Shown in pieces: positions 46,827 through 58,284 of a stretch of DNA of 64,000 nucleotides (position 1 is the first letter of the stretch; each line of letters begins with the position of its first letter). The notes beneath the pieces were generated by a model. That model saw only the letters and a list, made by a program, of their open reading frames with translations. It ran no database searches and was not told where the DNA came from. The DNA is from Litoditis marina (taxonomy: Eukaryota; Nematoda; Chromadorea; Rhabditida; Rhabditidae). Both the position numbers and the translations under genes were made by a program. The stretch is from contig OZ038439.1 in the NCBI GenBank assembly GCA_964036275.1, positions 4,239,142 through 4,303,141 on the forward strand. The letters run 5' to 3'.

Positions 46827-49800
46827 AGGCTACGATCTTAGCCAAAAGGCCGAGAAGGGGACCATCTTAGCCAAAAGGCCAAGAAGGGGACCATCTTAGC
46901 CGAAAGGCCGAGAAGGCTACGATCTTAGTCAAAAGGCCGAGTAGGTTACGATCTTAGCCAAAGGGCCGAGAAGGGGACCATCTTAGCCAAAAGGCCCAGG
47001 AGGCTACCATCTTAGCCAAGAGGCCGAGAAGGCTACGATCTTAGCCAAAAGGCCGAGAAGGGACCATCTTAGCCAAAAGGCCGAGAAGGGGACCATCTAA
47101 GCCAAAAGGCCGAGAAGGCTACCATCTTAGCCAAATGACCGAGAAAGCTACCATCTTAGCCAAAAGGCCGAGAAGGGGACCATCTTAGCCAAAATACCGA
47201 GAAGGAGAACATCTTAGCCAAGAGGCCGAGAAGGGGACCATCTTAGCCAAAAGGCCGAGAAGGGGACCATCTTAGCCGAAAGGCCAAGAAGGGGACCATC
47301 TTAGCCGAAAGGCCGAGAAGGCTACGATCTTAGCCAAAAGGCCGAGTAGGCTACGATCTTAGCCAAAGAGCCGAGAAGGGGACCATCTTAGCCAAAAGGC
47401 CCAGAAGGCTACCATCTTAGCCAAAAAACCGAGAAGGCTACGATCTTAGCCAAAAGGCCGAAAAGGGGACCATCTTAGCCAAAAGGCCAAGAAAGGAACC
47501 ATCTTAGCCGAAAGACCGAGAAGGCTACGATCTTCGCCAAAAGGCCGAGTAGGCTACGATCTTAGCCAAGAGGCCGAGGAGGGGACCATCTAAGCCAAAA
47601 GGCCGAGAAGGCTACTATCTCAGCCAAAAGACCGAGAAGAGGACCATCTTAGCCAAAAGGCCCAGGAGGCTACCATCTTAGCCAAAAGGCCGAGAAGGCT
47701 ACGATCTTAGCCAAAAGGCCGAGAAGGGACCATCTTAGCCAAAAGGCCGAGAAGGGGACCATCTAAGCCAAAAGGCCGAGAAGGCTACCATCTTAGCCAA
47801 ATGACCGAGAAAGCTACCATCTTAGCCAAAAGGCCGAGAAGGGGACCATCTTAGCCAAAATACCGAGAAGGAGAACATCTTAGCCAAGAGGCCGAGAAGG
47901 GGACCATCTTAGCCAAAAGGCCGAGAAGGGGACCATCTTAGCCGAAAGGCCAAGAAGGGGACCATCTTAGCCGAAAGGCCGAGAAGGCTACGATCTTAGC
48001 CAAAAGGCCGAGTAGGCTACGATCTTAGCCAAAGAGCCGAGAAGGGGACCATCTTAGCCAAAAGGCCCAGAAGGCTACCATCTTAGCCAAAAAACCGAGA
48101 AGGCTACGATCTTAGCCAAAAGGCCGAAAAGGGGACCATCTTAGCCAAAAGGCCAAGAAAGGAACCATCTTAGCCGAAAGACCGAGAAGGCTACGATCTT
48201 CGCCAAAAGGCCGAGTAGGCTACGATCTTAGCCAAGAGGCCGAGGAGGGGACCATCTAAGCCAAAAGGCCGAGAAGGCTACTATCTCAGCCAAAAGACCG
48301 ACAAGAGGACCATCTTAGCCAAAAGGCCGAGAAGGCTACGATCTTAGCCAAAAGGCCAAGAAGGGGATCATCTTAGCCAAAATACCGAGAAGGCTACCAT
48401 CTTAGCCAAAAGACCGAGAAGGCTACGATCTTAGCCAAAAGGCCGAGAAGGCTACGATCTTAGCCAAAAGGCCGAGAAGGGGACCATTTTAGCCAAAATG
48501 CCGAGAAGGGGACCATCTTAGCCAAAAGGCCGAGAAGGCTATCATCTTAGCCAAGAGGCCGAGAAGGGGACCATCTCAGTCAAAAGGCCGAGAAGGGGAC
48601 CATCTTAGCCAAAAGGCCGAGAAGAGGACCATCTTAGCAAAAAGGCCGAGAAGGCTACCATCTTAGCCAAAAGACCGAGAAGGCTACGATCTTAGCCAAA
48701 AGGCCGAGAAGGCTACGATCTTAGCCAAAAGGCCGAGAAGGGGACCACTTTAGCCAAAAGGCCGAGAAGGGGACAATTTTAGCCAAAAGGCCGAGAAGGC
48801 TACCATCTTAGCCAAGAGGCCGAGAAGGGGACCATCTCAGTCAAAAGGCCGAGAAGGGGACCATCTTAGCCAAAAGGCCGAGAAGAGGACCATCTAAGCC
48901 GAAAGGCCGAGAAGGCTACGATCTTAGCCAAAAGGCCGAGAAGGCTACGATCTCAGCCAAAAGACCGAGAAGAGGACCATCTTAGCCAAAAGGCCGAGAA
49001 GGCTACGATCTTAGCCAAAAGGCCGAGAAGGGGATCATCTCAGTCAAAAGGCCGAGAAGGCTACCATCTTAGCCAAAAGGCCGAGAAGGCTACCATCTTA
49101 GCCAAAAGGCCGAGAAGGGAACCATCTTAGCCAAAAGGCCGAGAAGGCTACCATCTTAGCCAAAAGGCCGAGAAGGCTACCATCTTAGCCAAAAGGCCGA
49201 GAAGGGGATCATCTCAGTCAAAAGACCGAGAAGAGGACCATCTTAGCAAAAAGGCCGAGAAGGCTACCATCTTAGCCAAAAGACCGAGAAGGCTACGATC
49301 TTAGCCAAAAGGCCGAGAAGGGGACCATTTTAGCCAAAATGCCGAGAAGGGGACCATCTTAGCCAAAAGGCCGAGAAGGCTATCATCTTAGCCAAGAGGC
49401 CGAGAAGGGGACCATCTCAGTCAAAAGGCCGAGAAGGGGACCATCTTAGCCAAAAGGCCGAGAAGAGGACCATCTTAGCAAAAAGGCCGAGAAGGCTACC
49501 ATCTTAGCCAAAAGACCGAGAAGGCTACGATCTTAGCCAAAAGGCCGAGAAGGCTACGATCTTAGCCAAAAGGCCGAGAAGGGGACCACTTTAGCCAAAA
49601 GGCCGAGAAGGGGACAATTTTAGCCAAAAGGCCGAGAAGGCTACCATCTCAGTCAAAAGGCCGAGAAGGGGACCATCTTAGCCAAAAGGCCGAGAAGAGG
49701 ACCATCTAAGCCGAAAGGCCGAGAAGGCTACGATCTCAGCCAAAAGACCGAGAAGAGGACCATCTTAGCCAAAAGGCCGAGAAGGCTACGATCTTAGCCA

Positions 49801-50405
49801 AAAGGCCGAGAAGGGGATCATCTCAGTCAAAAGGCCGAGAAGGCTACCATCTTAGCCAAAAGGCCGAGAAGGCTACCATCTTAGCCAAAAGGCCGAGAAG
49901 GGGATCATCTCAGTCAAAAGGCCGAGAAGGCTACCATCTTAGCCAAAAGGCCGAGAAGGCTACCATCTTAGCCAAAAGGCCGAGAAGGGAACCATCTTAG
50001 CCAAAAGGCCGAGAAGGCTACCATCTTAGCCAAAAGGCCGAGAAGGCTACCATCTTAGCCAAAAGGCCGAGAAGGGGATCATCTCAGTCAAAAGACCGAG
50101 AAGAGGACCATCTTAGCCAAAAGGCCGAGAAGAGGACCATCCAAGCCAAAAGGCCGAGAAGGGAACCATCTTAGCCAAAAGGCCGAGAAGGCTACCATCT
50201 TAGCCAAAAGGCCGAGAAGGCTACCATCTTAGCCAAAAGGCCGAGAAGGGAACCATCTTAGCCAAAAGGCCGAGAAGGCTACCATCTTAGCCAAAAGGCC
50301 GAGAAGGCTACCATCTTAGCCAAAAGGCCGAGAAGGGAACCATCTTAGCCAAAAGGCCGAGAAGGCTACCATCTTAGCCAAAAGGCCGAGAAGGCTACCA
50401 TCTTA
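46820..50405 (-). repeat. 29 bp tandem array matching the U2 snRNA 5' end, about 124 copies
   Basis: On the minus strand each unit reads CTTCTCGGCCTTTTGG followed by CTAAGAT and six variable bases (GGTAGC, GGTCCC, CGTAGC). Metazoan U2 snRNA begins AUCGCUUCUCGGCC, UUUUGGCUAAGAUC, so about 23 bases per unit equal U2 positions 5 to 27 (stem-loop I and the strand that pairs with U6). The next U2 part, the branch-site reader GUAGUA, is absent, and no unit continues into a full U2 gene. Unit length is 28-29 bp. Longer repeats of about 666 bp (47091 and 47757) and about 840 bp (48481 and 49321) are visible. The left edge joins the retrotransposon directly. Confidence 0.9.
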
Positions 50406-50985
50406 AAAAAAATTGAATTGAATTGGTTTTTGAATGAAACCAATTCCTAAGAATTGAATTGAATTGAATTGAATTGAATTGGTTTTGTTAAGAGAAAATC
50501 AGAATTGAATTGAATGGGTTTTTGGCAGCCAGAAAAAAAACGAAATTGAATTGAATTGGTTTTTCCTGAGAATCGGTAATAAGAATTGGAATTGGTCCGG
50601 AATCGATTCAGAATTGAAATTTTAAACGTGTTGAAATTGACAGTTTCTTGGTTTTTTCTATCCTGTTCAAATGTATTTGTTGTGAAAAGCAACAGAAAAA
50701 TGGTTTACCAGCCTTTTTTGCAAAAAAAAATGCCTCTAGAATTGAAATTGGAATTGATTTTTTAAGAATTGGTCGGACTTGGAATTGAATTGAATTGGTT
50801 TTTGAAAACATCTAAAGAATTGGAATTGAAATTTGGGATTTTTTCGAGAATTGGTTGGAATTGGAATTGAATTGAATTGTTTTTTTTGGAATTATGAAAG
50901 ACTTGGAATTAAAATTTCGGAATTTTTCGAGAATTGGTTGGAATTGGAATTCAATTGAATTGATCTTTGGAATTGGTTAACCACT
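50406..50985. repeat. (GAATT)n-rich tract
   Basis: Runs of TTGAATTGAATTGG and near relatives alternate with short unique pieces. It lies between the long U2-like array and three inverted units. No coding is supported. Confidence 0.7.
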
Positions 50986-50989
50986 CTGG

Positions 50990-51062
50990 ATGGTAGCCTT
51001 CTCGACCTTTTGGCTAAGATGGTTTCCTTCTCGGCCTTCTGGCTAAAATGGTAGCCTTCTCG
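50990..51062 (+). repeat. Three U2-like units in opposite orientation
   Basis: TAGCCTTCTCGACC, TTTTGGCTAAGATGG, TTCCTTCTCGGCC, TTCTGGCTAAAATGG and TAGCCTTCTCGG occur in the plus orientation, inverted relative to the main array. The (GAATT)n tract lies between them. Confidence 0.8.
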
Positions 51063-51172
51063 GTCAAACATGGATGTCTAGTGAACAAGTAGATTGGTTT
51101 GTTTCCCATCATTGAGAATTGGTTCGTTTCAAAAACTAATATTCTCTCTCTTTATATTCGTTTATTATAGAA

Positions 51173-51268
51173 ATGGTAGTACAGTCGGCGCAGAAGCTCC
51201 CAAAGGAAGCGGTTCTTCAAGAACTCGAAGCCTCAATGACCCTGAGCCATTTCTCCTCTGCTCTGTAA
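51173..51268 (+). CDS. Possible small ORF, 31 residues
   Basis: An acceptor-like TTTATTATAG at 51161-51170 comes two bases before ATG, as at trans-spliced nematode starts. The frame MVVQSAQKLPKEAVLQELEA is amphipathic and stops at TAA. It could be a small protein, a 3' exon or chance. Not recognised. Confidence 0.25.
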   Translation: MVVQSAQKLPKEAVLQELEASMTLSHFSSAL

Positions 51269-51680
51269 CCCGCATTCTAGAACCAATCGGCATCTGTCGC
51301 AATCGATCCATTGCTCATTTTCTGTCCTTTATTTTTGCACGCACATGAGTCATATTGTCTCATACGCATTTTGCCTCAACTCTATGCATTATACAGCTCC
51401 TGCCTATCTGTGCGAAATTGTCACGCAAACTACCTATTAGTCAGAGAGTTTCTTTGGTGTTCGTGAACAACATTCTCAAACCAATCAATCAACAGTGTCC
51501 GCCGAAGAGTTAAGGCAAAATCAAACTTATCATAGATGCTCCCATGGAGACATGATTTTACATAATAATATTCGGAAAGCGACGAATTTACAAGAATTCT
51601 AATGGCCCAGCGCTCCTTTTGTAGTTTCATAGGCGAGAAAACAGCGTTTTTCACAAATTGTGTTCTTATTCCGTCTTCAA

Positions 51681-51879
51681 TTATCGCTTTATTTGATCAG
51701 TGATCTGCTGAATCGTGGACCGTAGTTCAGAATAATATGGTGGCAAATTAGTTGCCGATTCAAACACTTTTTTGACAAGCTGAGGGGAACGTATCGAGCA
51801 ATTTATGTTTTGGTTCACATCGCGCGCGCGATGACAAACCATGGGAAGAGGTTTAGGGCGTAGTTTTCGTACGGACAAC
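51681..51879 (-). CDS. Possible terminal exon of an unrecognised gene
   Basis: After an acceptor TTTCAG (reverse strand, 51880-51885) the frame LSVRKLRPKPLPMVCHRA continues with SPQLVKKVFESATNLPPYY and ELRSTIQQITDQIKR to TAA. Composition is protein-like. The upstream exon was not found; it could be an alternative 3' exon of the gene at 51982-52296. Confidence 0.3.
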
Positions 51880-51981
51880 CTGAAATCTCACTTTCCATCA
51901 GTTCAATCTGACTTGTTGATTTTCTTCTCCGTACAACTGGTTCCTTCAGAAATCTTTATTGTACAGGAAAAGTGAGACAGT

Positions 51982-52296
51982 TTAATGGTAGATGTAGAAC
52001 GTAGGTGCGCCCTGCTTTGCCAAATTGAATGAGAACACGGGAAGAGACCTTGCAGCTTTCATTTCGTTGTTGTCCACAAACGTAGAAGTAGTTCCTTTCT
52101 CTCCACAAGTTACAAAATACTCGTTCGTTCCATTGTGTGCATGTTGATTCTATAAAAATGAAAATCCATTCAAAATCTGCAACATGATGTCTTACTAGTT
52201 GGAAAATAAACATTTATTTTAACTCACTTCTTCATAGTATTGATATCCAGTTTCATCCAAGTTCATTTGCTTTTCGGGAACTCTGGGGGCAGCCAT
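51982..52296 (-). CDS. Small two-exon protein, 78 residues
   Basis: Exon 1 is 52228-52296 (MAAPRVPEKQMNLDETGYQY, then YEE), with donor GTGAGT. Exon 2 is 51982-52149 (NQHAHNGTNEYFVTCGEKG, VDNNEMKAARSLPVF, APTFYIYH, stop), with acceptor TTTATAG. Phase 0 on both sides. No signal peptide or membrane segment. I do not recognise the family. It is divergent from the plus-strand gene starting near 52.4 kb, with about 100 bp between them, so they may share a promoter. Confidence 0.55.
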
Positions 52297-52401
52297 TTGT
52301 CGCGCTGATTAGTATACAACTGACTCATCAACGGGCTAGTCTGCAGTAGGTACTTTCAATGTTCTTGGAGAAAAAATTGACCAATTCGAGAATATATTTA
52401 T

Positions 52402-53764
52402 GTGGTTGGAGAATGTCTGTCTGAATCATCCGACGACAGCTACTTGTCCTTTATTCTACCAATCTCTCCACCACCTGAGAGATACTACGATCCGATTCTG
52501 GATATGGAATTTTCTCAGTCTTTGCCTAGATACGACCCCTCGTCTCCAGTTCGAATCGCTTCAACTAGACATCTACAGGTATACCCGTTGTATTCAATTG
52601 TGACTCGTTACAGTAGTCGTTTGACCCAAAGCTAGTTTTTCCTCAAACATCGGCTCATTTCCCTAATTCCATAATTCATACTAGAAGGCCTAAAAACAAC
52701 ACATCGAAGTATGGGAGCTCTCATAGGTTTTGCCAAGTATAAATTAGCTTCGGAAACCTGATCATGTTTCGGCGAATTTTCATAGATGCATGAAACAAGT
52801 ATATACTGATTTCTCTCTTCATCATAGTTCACATCATTCTTACGTAGAATTCTACAATATACACCTCAAATTATTGTCAGCTGTTTTTTTTTTCTGATAA
52901 AAGTTTCAACTTTGGCCAAGTAAGGTTTCGGGCGTGCTTTATATGTACCAGTAAAATTCACATGAAAAATAAAACATAGTGTGAGTTAGTTTATCCTCCA
53001 GTAGGTTATTGATGTATATTGAGGTGAAATGCCGATCATGTATTCTGGTCATTATTTTATTAGGTGAAACGTTCAGGCTGCACCAGTTTTCGAAGACGTA
53101 GAGATCCAAATACAAGCTGACGTAGAAACTCATGCTGGAGAATCTGACATGGAACATTGGGTGAATAGTTTGACTTTTTCGATCTTATTAGTGTCATCCA
53201 AATTCGAACTTTTTATCATTTTTGCTCATGTTAGCCATCCAATTTTCGCTTATTGAACTGACTTCTCCAAACTAAAATTATCGGGTATTCCTGATTCCAA
53301 TAACTCAGTTAGAATGTTTGTAGGGAATTGAGCTAGATCGCATACTGAAACAATTTTCCATTTATATAACACCTCACCCAACATTGTTTTTAAGAGTTCT
53401 CTGGGCTGGATTGAAAATGGAATGGCCAACGAAGAGGAAATGGAGATTAACATCGATTATGGAACAATGGAGCATGAACAGGCGCAGGAAGAGGTTCGTT
53501 TTACATTTACAACAATTTTTCCAAGTTCTTTTGTTTGATATAGTCGTCTTTCTTAATTCATGACTTATTTAAAATTGGTTTGTACAACAACGTACATCAC
53601 TACATACAGTGTGTTCGTTTTTTCATTCAATTGCGAGTTTACTGCATCTTAGTCCTCACACCCTCATCCTTCACTTGTAGAGGCTAACCAAACCTTGTTC
53701 GGCGATATATCAAACGATAATCCGAGACTTATTTATGAGAGGGTTCAAAATAGCGCGGCAGTGA
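52402..53764 (+). CDS. Unrecognised acidic protein, four exons, start uncertain
   Basis: Exons: from about 52402 to 52578 (SESSDDSYLSFILPISPPPE, RYDPSSPVRIASTRHLQ), 53077-53160 (APVFEDVEIQIQADVETHAG), 53395-53493 (GMANEEEMEINIDYGTMEHE) and 53681-53764 (RLTKPCSAIYQTIIRDLF, stop). All junctions are phase 0 with GT/AG signals. No in-frame ATG precedes the first exon, so the start may be in a missed exon or the frame may be damaged. The product is acidic and mostly disordered. No family recognised. Confidence 0.42.
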
Positions 53765-54176
53765 AACTAATTGAACCTTCGTTGAAAACGAGAGATCATT
53801 TGTTGAACGTTTTCACGTTTTAGCAGCTGTTCAACCTGGACCGGAAAACTCCAGACTGTAACGGAATAAAATGGTTCTAAAGGGGGAGGGGAATGCGGGA
53901 ATGCAGTCTTGATTCGGGAGGAGGTAAATATTTGCTCTTCATCGTTCCTTCTTCAACTCAACAGATTGGTCAAAAGCTGATAATATATTCGTTTTTCTCC
54001 TCTCTATTCTCCACTAAAACCTACCAATTGACGATTGACTGATGAAAAGTCACAATAGAAAATTTTTCTAAAAACGTGCAACTTCTTCTAGCTGGAAAAG
54101 AGCTATAACACATAATTAACCTCACACTCAAAATATCCTAACCATCATTCGATGTTCTAACATTTTTTTTAAGACT

Positions 54177-55253
54177 ATGCTCGATACATCCCAACACCTT
54201 CTCGGGACGATGGCAGCACGTCGCCATTCTGCTCCTGTGCATATGTACTGTGAGGTAGCTTAACCAGTTACCTATGTGATTCAAATGTTAGCACACAATT
54301 AATGAAGATGTTAATGTACTCTTGTCTTTAAAGAATTTCATAAAACATGTTGTTCCGCTCTCGAGTTGATTCGTGAACATTGCAACAAAAAGCCTAAACG
54401 GTTACGCAGACAAAAAACAAATCAATAGTTGGTAGAAGGATGTGAATTCACCTCCAATGTTCCCCATGTGAAATCACCTCCAATGTTAGCTCGGCCTGGA
54501 CTGTTGTATTCTTCACCAAACTCGCAAAATTCAAGTGAAAATCAGGTACATTGCAGAATGTTTAGGCTGAGAATTTCGATTAGGGTTACAAGTATATACA
54601 TAAAGGACTCCGGTATTATTTTGCCCATTGATCGATTGGTTTAGATTACGTTGCGTTTGCTTTCCTTGCGCACAAAGTATATCACACAGCCGCGCACAAG
54701 GCTCCGCCCCTAAAACGAGTGTATCAGTAAACTGGAAATTGTAGACTTATTGTAACGGAAAAACCAAAAGCTAGGTGCATTGTTCAATGAAAAATATGGA
54801 ACTATTGGAAAGTACACTTTATTGTGTCAGAATGTACATATCTGTCGAATGACTACATTTAGACAAACTTGTTGGGAATAGGTGAAATCGTCTGAGATGA
54901 GAATTTCGTGGAACCTGTGCGTTCCGAAACCCCTTCATCATTAACATGGAACGATTTATGGTTATCTCCAGTGCGATCAGGGGTTGGATGAACACCACAG
55001 AAACTATGAGGTACAATATCGTTTAGAGTGTAAAACCAGGCGCGCTTTGTTCGAAACTGAAAAACAATTACTAAGGAGTACTATCGTGATGAGAATTCGT
55101 TCCGAAACCTAGAGAGTTTATTTTCAGACGAGTCCTAGAGTGAGCACAAATCAATTACTACTTGATTCACCGCAAAGAAGTTCATCTCAAACCTCCAATA
55201 TCGTTATTGAATCAGAGATTTTCTTCCAGCCCCAAATTGTGTTCGATAGTTAA
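54177..55253 (+). CDS. Unrecognised Ser-rich protein, three exons
   Basis: Exons: 54174-54254 (ATG at 54177, three bases after a TTTTTTAAG acceptor), 54429-54545 (FTSNVPHVKSPPMLARPG, SSPNSQNSSENQ) and 55128-55253 (STNQLLLDSPQRSSSQTSN, ending FDS and TAA). All phases are 0. It may be the 3' part of the preceding gene, or a separate gene 410 bp downstream in the same direction. Low complexity, no domain recognised. Confidence 0.4.
54859..55056 (-). CDS. Possible terminal exon on the minus strand
   Basis: A TTTTTCAG acceptor on the minus strand opens a 65-codon frame (FRTKRAWFYTLNDIVPHSF, GVHPTPDRTGDNHKSFHV, ending PIPNKFV, TAA). It lies in the last intron of the plus-strand gene. No upstream exon could be joined. 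Confidence 0.28.
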   Translation of the reverse strand, partial: FRTKRAWFYTLNDIVPHSFCGVHPTPDRTGDNHKSFHVNDEGVSERTGSTKFSSQTISPIPNKFV

Positions 55254-55346
55254 CCTCAGAGCGACGTATCTCAAAATCTGGTAGCGTTATACTGTTTTTC
55301 TTGGACAAAACTCAAATAAGAAAGTTTAGCTACTTCTCTCGATGTA

Positions 55347-57190
55347 GAATTCGGATTGACAGGAAATCGGATTTGACAGGAAATAGGATTTGACAGGAAA
55401 TCGGATTTGACAGGAAATCGGATTTGACAGGAAATCGGATTTGACAGGAAATCGGATTTGACAGAAAATCGGATTTGACAGAAAATCGGATTTGACAGGA
55501 AATCGGATTTGACAGGAAATCGGATTTGACAGGAAATCGGATTTGACAGGAAATCGGATTTGACAGGAAATCGGATTTGACAGGAAATCGGATTTGACAG
55601 GAAATCGGATTTGACAGGAAATCGGATTTGACAGGAAATCGGATTTGACAGGAAATCGGATTTGACAGGGAATCGGATTTGACAGGAAATCGGATTTGAC
55701 AGGAAATCGGATTTGACAGGAAATCGAATTTGACAGGAAATCGGATTTGACAGGAAATCGGATTTGACAGAAAATCGGATTTGACAGAAAATCGGATTTG
55801 ACAGAAAATCGGATTTGACAGAAAATCGGATTTGACAGGAAATCGGATTGACAGAAAATCGGATTGACAGAAAATCGGATTGAAATCGGATTGACAGAAA
55901 ATCGGATTGAAATCGGATTGACAGAAAATCGGATTGACAGAAAATCGGATTGAAATCGGATTGACAGAAAATCGGATTGACAGAAAATCGGATTGACAGA
56001 AAATCGGATTGACAGAAAATCGGATTGACAGAAAATCGGATTGACAGAAAATCGAATTGACCGAAAATCGGATTGACAGAAAATCGGATTGACAGAAAAT
56101 CGGAGTGACAGGAAATCGGATTTACAGGAAATCGGATTGACAGGAAATCGGATTGACAGGAAATCGGATTGACAGAAAATCGGATTGACAGGAAATCGGA
56201 TTGACAGGAAATCGGATTGACAGGAAATCGGATTTGACAGAAAATCGGATTTGACAGAAAATCGGATTTGACAGGAAATCGGATTTGACAGGAAATCGGA
56301 TTGACAGAAAATCGGATTGACAGAAAATCGGATTGAAATCGGATTGACTGAAAATCGGATTGAAATCGGATTGACAGAAAATCGGATTGACAGAAAATCG
56401 GATTGAAATCGGATTGACAGAAAATCGGATTGAAATCGGATTGACAGAAAATCGGATTTGACAGGAAATCGGATTGACAGAAAATCGGATTGACAGAAAA
56501 TCGGATTGAAATCGGATTGACAGAAAATCGGATTGAAATCGGATTGACAGAAAATCGGATTGAAATCGGATTGACAGAAAATCGGATTGACAGAAAATCG
56601 GATTGACAGAAAATCGGATTGACAGAAAATCGGATTGACAGGAAATCGGATTGACAAAAAATCGGATTGACAGGAAATCGGATTGACAGAAAATCGGATT
56701 GACAGAAAATCGGATTGACAGAAAATCGGATTGACAGAAAATCGGATTTGACAGGAAATCGGATTGACAGAAAATCGGATTGACAGAAAATCGGATTGAA
56801 ATCGGATTGACAGAAAATCGGATTGAAATCGGATTGACAGAAAATCGGATTGAAATCGGATTGACAGAAAATCGGATTGACAGAAAATCGGATTGACAGA
56901 AAATCGGATTGACAGAAAATCGGATTGACAGAAAATCGGATTGACAGAAAATCGGATTGACAGAAAATCGGATTGACAGAAAATCGGATTGACAGAAAAT
57001 CGGATTGACAGAAAATCGGATTGACAGAAAATCGGATTGACAGAAAATCGGATTGACAGGAAATCGGATTGACAGGAAATCGGATTGACAAAAAATCGGA
57101 TTGACAGGAAATCGGATTGACAGAAAATCGGATTGACTGAAAATCGGATTGACAGAAAATCGGATTGACAGAAAATCGGATTGACAAGAA
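55347..57190. repeat. 16/17 bp minisatellite, roughly 110 copies
   Basis: The unit is GGATTGACAGAAAATC (16 bp) or GGATTTGACAGGAAATC (17 bp). The 17 bp form dominates 55370-55850, and mixtures with a short GATTGAAATCG insertion lie further right. Since neither 16 nor 17 is a multiple of 3 and the unit has no stop in any minus-strand frame, an apparent 650-codon ORF results. Not a gene. Confidence 0.85.
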
Positions 57191-58284
57191 AGAAAATAGG
57201 TGAAACATGTCCCTGAAGGTCAATGCGTCAATGTCAAGTCAAAGCTCGAATTGGCAAAACATGTCCCCAAAGGTCAATGCGTCAATGTCAAGTCGGTTAG
57301 ACATGTCCCCGAATGTGACGGGTGGCAGAGAATTGGATGGGCTATAAATCAGAGAGGGAAATCCTTGAATGATGAGGGCTTTATTGTCAATCGTTCCAAA
57401 TCTGAGATGATTATGATGGTTTATGTTTGAAATTGAGCTTACTCAGAAAAAAATACGATTTCAGTAGTTTCACTATTATCTTTTTTGTAAGTCCGGGAAG
57501 TTCGCTGATCCCAACCATTTCTTCCTGTAATCAAGAATCATTTTTTGATTATAGAAAGGAAAGTTCGGCTCGAAGAGAACAATATTCCACTTATCCTTCT
57601 ACAAGTATTCGTAAAATACTCACATTTTGTCGAAAAAAAAAACAGCCACTAGCAACATCGTCAGCTGTCCGTCTTGAGCAGATGAGAATACTGATTACTA
57701 CTGTATTTCTGCACTGCCGATATTTCTCAAAGTTCAGCCCAGACGCAACTTTCAGAACATCTGTCCCATTTCTACGAAACTACGTTTAATCGGATGGCGG
57801 CTAATTGAAAATGTTCATTTGATTATGAATACCACTTGCTATCGTTAAATATTATATTTCGTTCTTTCGGAACGAGTGGACTCATAACTCCATCGAAAGT
57901 TATGAACTGTATTTTTCTCTCTCGTGTTTTGTATGCAGAACAGTATGCAGGCAGTATTAAAAGGTTAAAAGGTTCTGAAAAGCAAGAACATTTTCATTTG
58001 TTTGAATCCTGCCAGTTTGTAGTTTTGTTTCAATGTGATGATGAAAATACTGAGTATTTCAAGATCATACTACAACTATGTTTTAGTTATTTTTGCTAGA
58101 AATTTTGTGTACCTGAAAGTTTGCAGAAGACTCTAATTGTTATGTGTGTGTTTTTCATATAATCTCGAGAAACCAGAAACAATGTTTTTATTAGACGAAG
58201 CCCTGACTACACAGTTGAACTATTCTTCGGGAGTTCGCGTAGGAACTATGCACACCACAACCACTGCATCATCGAGGTAGATCA
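57191..58284. other. Spacer upstream of srh D
   Basis: It starts with two to three copies of a 55-60 bp repeat (57205-57310; AACATGTCCC, AAGGTCAATGCGTCAATGTC). A 120-codon frame at 57427-57789 has no ATG start and no family resemblance. The promoter of srh D should lie at the right end. Confidence 0.45.

Noticed and set aside
46820..50405. CRISPR array
   Set aside because: Units are contiguous 29-mers without spacers, in a eukaryotic context.
46820..50405. Cluster of functional U2 snRNA genes
   Set aside because: Only about 23 bases of the U2 5' end recur; branch-site region, Sm site and 3' stems are missing.
55271..57223. Long minus-strand ORF of 650 codons
   Set aside because: It is wholly made of the 16/17 bp minisatellite, which is stop-free in every minus-strand frame. 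It has no start context or family.
57427..57789. 120-codon plus-strand ORF
   Set aside because: It opens with TTG, and I see no splice signals, no domain and no repeat of a known family.
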